Assembly (NCBI GenBank): GCA_016550425.1
Contig: JABXGS010000116.1
Span: 1-8,150, forward strand
Source of the DNA: an archaeon
Lineage (GTDB): Archaea > Asgardarchaeota > Hermodarchaeia > Hermodarchaeales > Hermodarchaeaceae
Direction: 5' to 3'
DNA: 8,150 nucleotides
Below are positions 4,308-8,150 of the stretch, piece by piece. A model generated the notes under the pieces. That model did not search any database and had not been told where the DNA came from. It saw only the letters and a list, made by a program, of their open reading frames with translations. Both the position numbers and the translations under genes were made by a program. Position 1 is the stretch's first letter. Each line of letters starts with the position of its first letter.

Positions 4308-6224
4308 TTAATTCTCTTTACGACGATTTTGTCTTTTTACACCTGGATTCTGAGAGGGATTCGCTGGGCGATCTCCCTTTGCTAGTGTTTCTTGAGCAAC
4401 TTTGAGGATCTCTTCAGAAATTTCTTCGACTGACTGATGGGCATAATAGGTCTCATACAAGGCTTTGTAATGGCCTCCAAGATCAAGGAGCTCTTGATGG
4501 GTACCCCGCTCTATGATCTTCCCATCTTCAAATACTAGGACTCGAGATGCGTTTGCGATTGTAGTCAGTCTGTGTGCAATCACTATAGTAGTTCGTTTGG
4601 AAAAAAGCTGTTCTTGGGCTGCCTGGACTAGGGATTCCGAGTAGGCGTCTAAACGACTGGTCGCCTCATCTAAAATCAGAATTTTAGGATCGGCTAACAT
4701 AGTGCGTGCAATCGAAATCATTTGCACCTGCCCAGCACTAAGATTTTTGCCCCCTTCAGTTAGTTCGGTCTCATAACCCTGAGGTAAGACTTCGATGAAA
4801 TCATGAGCGCCGATTAAGCGTGAAAGCTGAAGGATTTCCTCGTCAGTGGCTTCGGGGCGGCCATAGCGGATATTTTCCATCACGGTATCATCGAAGAGAT
4901 AAGGCTCCTGGGCAATGAGTGCGACTGTGTTATGGAGCGATTCCAGGGTTATTTCCCGAATATCTTGATTCCCAATCCGGACACTTCCACTTTGAGGGTC
5001 GTAGAACCGGTTAATAAGGGCTGCAATTGTGGTTTTTCCAGCTCCTGTGTGTCCGACAATCGCCACTAGCTCGCCGGGTTGAACCATAAAACTCACGTTT
5101 TCCAATACCTCTGCACCCTCAATGTAGCTGAAGGTAACATCATCAAAGGTGATACCATCACTTTTTGGACTAATTGGCGTCGCATCCGCTTTGTTTTGAA
5201 TAGAAGGTTCAGCTTCAAGAATGTCCAGAACACGATCCATGGAGGCTAATGATGCTTGAAATTGGGTGGCCATCATACTCACGCTTAGAAGTGGCCACAA
5301 GAATCGTTGAACGAGAATGACGCCAAGAAACACTTCACCAAGAGTAAGGATTGGCAAAGCTCCGATAGCTAGGCTTCCACCAACGAATAAAACGGCTGCA
5401 ACCGCTGCAATTCCTGTTGCTCGAACCAATGGCATCATGAGAGTCATAAGCATCATAAACCGAAATCCATGCTGGTAGGATTCCTGGTTGAGTTCGCTGA
5501 GGATAGCTGCAGTCTCATCTTCGCGGTTGAAAGCTTTTGCTATATGGATGCCACTGAGGTTTTCAGCTATCTGTCCAGATACAAAACCTGTTGCCCGTTG
5601 TGATGCAAGCATGGTTCGTTGCCCCACGGTGCCAAATAGAATTACAATGATAATGACAACTGGAACAACAACAAGTGAACTAATTGCAATTAATGGGTTC
5701 ACAAGCCACATGATGATAAAAGTAGCAATGAGCAATAGTAACTGGCTTGAGAAATCAATGACAATCTGAATTCCAACTGCAAGATTATCTGTATCCGTTG
5801 TAACACGTGAAGTTACTTCTCCACTTTGTTTGGCTCGAAAATAGGATAAATCTGTACTCACGAGTTTTCTGTAGATATCTTGCTGAAGCGAACGGACATA
5901 GCCAGCTTGGGCTCCTGAAAGTATCCACGTATACAGTGAACTCAAGAACCAACTTGCCACTCGCAATATGACATAGATTACACCCAGAAAAAGAACAGCA
6001 CTCAAAGGAGCACCTGGAACAAGCACGAGGTTGATGCCACTCGCAAGAATGATAGGATCAAATGAACGAAAGATCGTTGCGATAATGGCAAACGTGGCTG
6101 CAACCACGATGAGTTTTTTGAACCGACCAAGGTAGCCAAATTGAGCTCTAAGCAGAACTCCCATGGGACGACTTCGCTTGCGCCGTTCCCCGGCAAATGC
6201 AGTTGGACCTCGACGTATCGCCAT
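4308..6224 (-). CDS. ABC exporter half-transporter with the complete ATPase residues (second subunit)
   Basis: The product is 638 residues: one ABC exporter membrane domain (six helices within about 35-315) fused to an ATPase domain (about 358-590). Walker A is GHTGAGKTT (391-399), the Q-loop Gln is 439, Walker B ends in D519-E520 with the catalytic glutamate present, and the switch His is 551 (AHR). Its signature motif is LSAGQ (495-499) instead of LSGGQ. This is the pattern of the subunit that supplies the active Walker site in heterodimeric exporters such as TM287/288 or BmrCD, families known for drug or lipid export. The charged C-terminal tail (about 600-638), rich in Lys, Arg and Asn, goes beyond the usual end. 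The ATG (6224-6222) shares one base with the TAA of the upstream subunit gene, and GGGGAGAG lies 6 nt before it, so the two subunits are probably made in equal amounts. Substrate cannot be told. Confidence 0.93.
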   Translation of the reverse strand: MAIRRGPTAFAGERRKRSRPMGVLLRAQFGYLGRFKKLIVVAATFAIIATIFRSFDPIILASGINLVLVPGAPLSAVLFLGVIYVILRVASWFLSSLYTWILSGAQAGYVRSLQQDIYRKLVSTDLSYFRAKQSGEVTSRVTTDTDNLAVGIQIVIDFSSQLLLLIATFIIMWLVNPLIAISSLVVVPVVIIIVILFGTVGQRTMLASQRATGFVSGQIAENLSGIHIAKAFNREDETAAILSELNQESYQHGFRFMMLMTLMMPLVRATGIAAVAAVLFVGGSLAIGALPILTLGEVFLGVILVQRFLWPLLSVSMMATQFQASLASMDRVLDILEAEPSIQNKADATPISPKSDGITFDDVTFSYIEGAEVLENVSFMVQPGELVAIVGHTGAGKTTIAALINRFYDPQSGSVRIGNQDIREITLESLHNTVALIAQEPYLFDDTVMENIRYGRPEATDEEILQLSRLIGAHDFIEVLPQGYETELTEGGKNLSAGQVQMISIARTMLADPKILILDEATSRLDAYSESLVQAAQEQLFSKRTTIVIAHRLTTIANASRVLVFEDGKIIERGTHQELLDLGGHYKALYETYYAHQSVEEISEEILKVAQETLAKGDRPANPSQNPGVKRQNRRKEN

Positions 6225-8014
6225 TAGTTACTCTCCCCTTGGTTTGGAATTTTCTTGACATATGGCAATGCGCCAGGAAGTCGTTCGAAGATGCGCTGAT
6301 AATTCTCAGATGTCTGAATTAACTCGTCATGAGAGCCTGTGGCCACGATTTTTCCTTTATCAACAATCACAATGAGATCCGATTCGAGAAGTGTTCGGAG
6401 GCGTTGGGTGACCGTGATGCTGGTTCGATTTTTCATGACTTCATCAAGGGCTTTTCTTAAAGAATATTCAGTTTGAGCATCGATAGCGCTCACGGAATCG
6501 TCTAACAAGAGAATTTTTGGGTTCTGGACAAGAGTGCGTGCGATGGCAAGGCGCTGACGTTGACCACCACTGAGAGTCATTCCTCGCTCTCCAATTATCG
6601 TATCATAGCCTTGAGCTAATTCCATAATAAACTCGTGGGCTTGAGCTTTCTTCGCAGCATCAATGATCTCTTCTTCGCATGCATCGACGCATCCAAAACC
6701 AATATTATCGCGGACACTCATGCGAAACAGGAAAGTGTCTTGTTCAACGAGACCCACTGCTGCCCGTACATCACGAGTAAGAACCTTATGGAGGTCAACT
6801 CCTCCGATGAGAATTCTTCCTTCTGTGGGATCGTAAAGACGTAAAAGAAGTTTAAGAATGGTGCTCTTGCCGCCTCCTGGGCCCCCAATAAGGGCTACGC
6901 GGGAGCCACTTGGAATGTTAAGATTGATATTTTTAATCGCGTAGGGATTATTTGAACCGTTTTCACTGGTATATTGAAAACTGACGTTATCAAACACAAT
7001 GTCTCCAGTCCAATCGATTCCAGTTACCCCTTCCTCAGGTTCCTGCAAAGGATCTTTCCAATTTAACACATCAATGATTCGTTGGGCATTGATGTATCCC
7101 CCACGAATAACAAGTAAGAAACGTGGAAGCATGAAACTAAAACTTTCAATTGCTGCAAACAATCCCAAGGCAGTCACAAGCATTCCAACGGTCCAGGTTC
7201 CATTCAAGACCAAGCTTGCTCCATATACAAAGGCAAGAGTAGTAATCGCGACTAGAATAAGGGTCGGTAAGTAAAAAGCTCCAAGTTTGCCCTCTCGGGC
7301 TGTAAGTTCCTCATATACTCCGGCGGCTCCATTAAATTTCTCTTGTTCCCGGTCCTCTGATCCAAATGCACGCACAACCTCGATTCCTCGAAATACTTCC
7401 TGGCTAATGGCTGTAATCGTTTCATTCTGTTCAGATCGTGTCCGGCGGACAGGTTCGATTTTCACCGCATACCGATATGCGAAATAAAGGTAGAGAGGGG
7501 TTCCAATTACGACGATGACGCCTAACCAGGTATCCATTAAACCTAGAAAAATCGAGGCAATAATCAACGTACCTATTGCTGAGATGATATTTCGAAGTGC
7601 AGGATTAAGGGAGAAGCGAACCCATCGGACATCTTGCATTGCCACAGCCAGAAGTTGTTTACTATCCACTTGGTCGTGAAAGGTCATACTGTTTTCTTGC
7701 ACTAACTCAAAAAATTCTTGACGTGCATCCCGTTCCCATCGAAGAGTAATCAATGCAAAAGCATATCCAACAAGAAGAATCGTGAGAAACAAAGCCAACG
7801 CAATTCCAAGAATTGACCACACCTGCATGATGAACATGGCAGAAAATCCTTCAGTTTCAAGAATGTTAATGGCATTCCCAATAACAATGGCAGGAAGTGT
7901 CAAGAGATATGATGCAAAAAGCGCAAGTGCTGTAGCTACAATTGTCGTGCCTGGATAACGGCCTAATGCGGCAAGCTGGTAGCGTGTCGCGCTCTTATAT
8001 TTGGTATCATTCAC
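6224..8014 (-). CDS. ABC exporter half-transporter with degenerate ATPase residues (first subunit)
   Basis: From GTG 8014 the product is 596 residues. It has a six-helix ABC exporter membrane domain (about 20-310) and an ATPase domain (about 338-575). Walker A is GGPGGGKST (377-385), the Q-loop Gln is 425 and the signature LSGGQRQR (481-488) is canonical. Walker B reads ILLLDD, so the catalytic Glu is replaced by Asp506, and the switch His is replaced by Gln537 (TQRL). These substitutions mark the non-hydrolysing site of heterodimeric exporters. The site pairs with the partner's altered LSAGQ, while this subunit's intact LSGGQ completes the partner's active site. Start choice: AAGGG (8030-8026) is 11 nt before GTG 8014 but only 2 nt before the alternative TTG at 8023, and a stop lies just upstream; there is no ATG before the first helix. 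It shares its stop with the ATG of the second subunit (TAATG). Confidence 0.92.
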   Translation of the reverse strand: MNDTKYKSATRYQLAALGRYPGTTIVATALALFASYLLTLPAIVIGNAINILETEGFSAMFIMQVWSILGIALALFLTILLVGYAFALITLRWERDARQEFFELVQENSMTFHDQVDSKQLLAVAMQDVRWVRFSLNPALRNIISAIGTLIIASIFLGLMDTWLGVIVVIGTPLYLYFAYRYAVKIEPVRRTRSEQNETITAISQEVFRGIEVVRAFGSEDREQEKFNGAAGVYEELTAREGKLGAFYLPTLILVAITTLAFVYGASLVLNGTWTVGMLVTALGLFAAIESFSFMLPRFLLVIRGGYINAQRIIDVLNWKDPLQEPEEGVTGIDWTGDIVFDNVSFQYTSENGSNNPYAIKNINLNIPSGSRVALIGGPGGGKSTILKLLLRLYDPTEGRILIGGVDLHKVLTRDVRAAVGLVEQDTFLFRMSVRDNIGFGCVDACEEEIIDAAKKAQAHEFIMELAQGYDTIIGERGMTLSGGQRQRLAIARTLVQNPKILLLDDSVSAIDAQTEYSLRKALDEVMKNRTSITVTQRLRTLLESDLIVIVDKGKIVATGSHDELIQTSENYQRIFERLPGALPYVKKIPNQGESN

Positions 8015-8054
8015 GGAGTTCAAAACCCTTCAAATTCGGATACTTATTCACTCG

Positions 8055-8067
8055 GTTATTTCGTTTG
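8055..8067 (-). promoter_or_regulatory. Weak candidate promoter of the ABC exporter operon
   Basis: On the minus strand CAAACGAAATAAC offers a BRE/TATA-like element about 45 nt before the GTG at 8014. Initiation near 8033 would leave a leader of about 19 nt carrying AAGGG. The 8024-8084 gap is short enough that read-through from the upstream gene is also possible. Confidence 0.27.
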
Positions 8068-8084
8068 ACAGAAAGAACTTCCTT

Positions 8085-8150
8085 TTAGAGCCATCGCTTT
8101 TTCCGGAAATACAAGATTAACCCTAAACCGATTCCCAGCATTACAAGTAG
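8085..8150 (-). CDS. C-terminal membrane anchor of an upstream protein, partial
   Basis: The last 21 codons and the TAA (8087-8085) of a minus-strand gene enter from the right edge. They encode a hydrophobic helix rich in Leu, Gly and Ile, followed by the basic end FRKKRWL. A single helix with a basic cytoplasmic end is the usual C-terminal anchor of archaeal secreted or surface proteins, and also fits the last helix of a polytopic membrane protein. The ABC exporter genes follow 70 bp downstream in the same direction. The rest of the gene is outside the window, so function cannot be given. Confidence 0.6.
   Translation of the reverse strand, partial: LLVMLGIGLGLILYFRKKRWL

Noticed and set aside
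5488..5769. Plus-strand open frame of 93 codons inside the second ABC subunit
   Set aside because: It is antisense to the membrane domain of a clear ABC exporter; no start signal, no recognisable domain.
1..8150. Mobile element, CRISPR array or phage gene
   Set aside because: No transposase or integrase motif, no regularly spaced direct repeats and no long terminal inverted repeats were seen. The duplicated zinc-ribbon genes are too diverged at the DNA level to act as a recent repeat.

Overview
The window looks archaeal. Short zinc-ribbon proteins with membrane tails, a protein resembling the archaeal DUF2299 family, TATA-like elements a fixed short distance upstream of Shine-Dalgarno sites, GTG starts and an upstream C-terminal membrane anchor with a basic tail all point that way. 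The style fits Asgard (Thorarchaeota-like), Bathyarchaeota or Thermoplasmata-related genomes of medium GC, but the exact lineage is inference. I see no tRNA, rRNA, CRISPR array, transposase or phage gene.

Layout, left to right. (1) The 3' part of a DUF2299-like gene (+, 1-459). (2) A 109-residue zinc-ribbon protein with two membrane helices (+, 542-871), which converges on (3) a two-gene minus-strand operon. That operon holds a cobalamin-binding-domain radical SAM enzyme (1616-3034) followed, through a 4-bp ATGA overlap, by a six-helix, cysteine-rich DUF2085-like membrane protein (879-1619). (4) A 346-bp divergent intergenic region with candidate promoters on both strands and a perfect 7+2+7 palindrome. 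(5) A second 109-residue zinc-ribbon/two-helix protein (+, 3381-3710), a clear paralog of the first, followed by an unrecognised four-helix membrane protein (+, 3741-4229). (6) Converging on these, a minus-strand pair of ABC exporter half-transporters (4308-6224 and 6224-8014) that form an asymmetric heterodimer with one degenerate ATP site. (7) At the right edge, the last 21 codons of another minus-strand membrane-anchored protein (8085-8150).

How the genes may work together. Six of the eight genes encode membrane proteins. The radical SAM enzyme and its translationally coupled membrane partner are the least understood unit. Its partner's cysteine clusters are all predicted to lie on one, probably cytoplasmic, face. 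The two zinc-ribbon paralogs lie in direct orientation on either side of this operon, and each has a TTAAGAGC element starting exactly 42 nt before its ATG. The ABC pair is a separate, more conventional multidrug/lipid-type exporter. A shared membrane-related role for the whole locus is possible but unproven.
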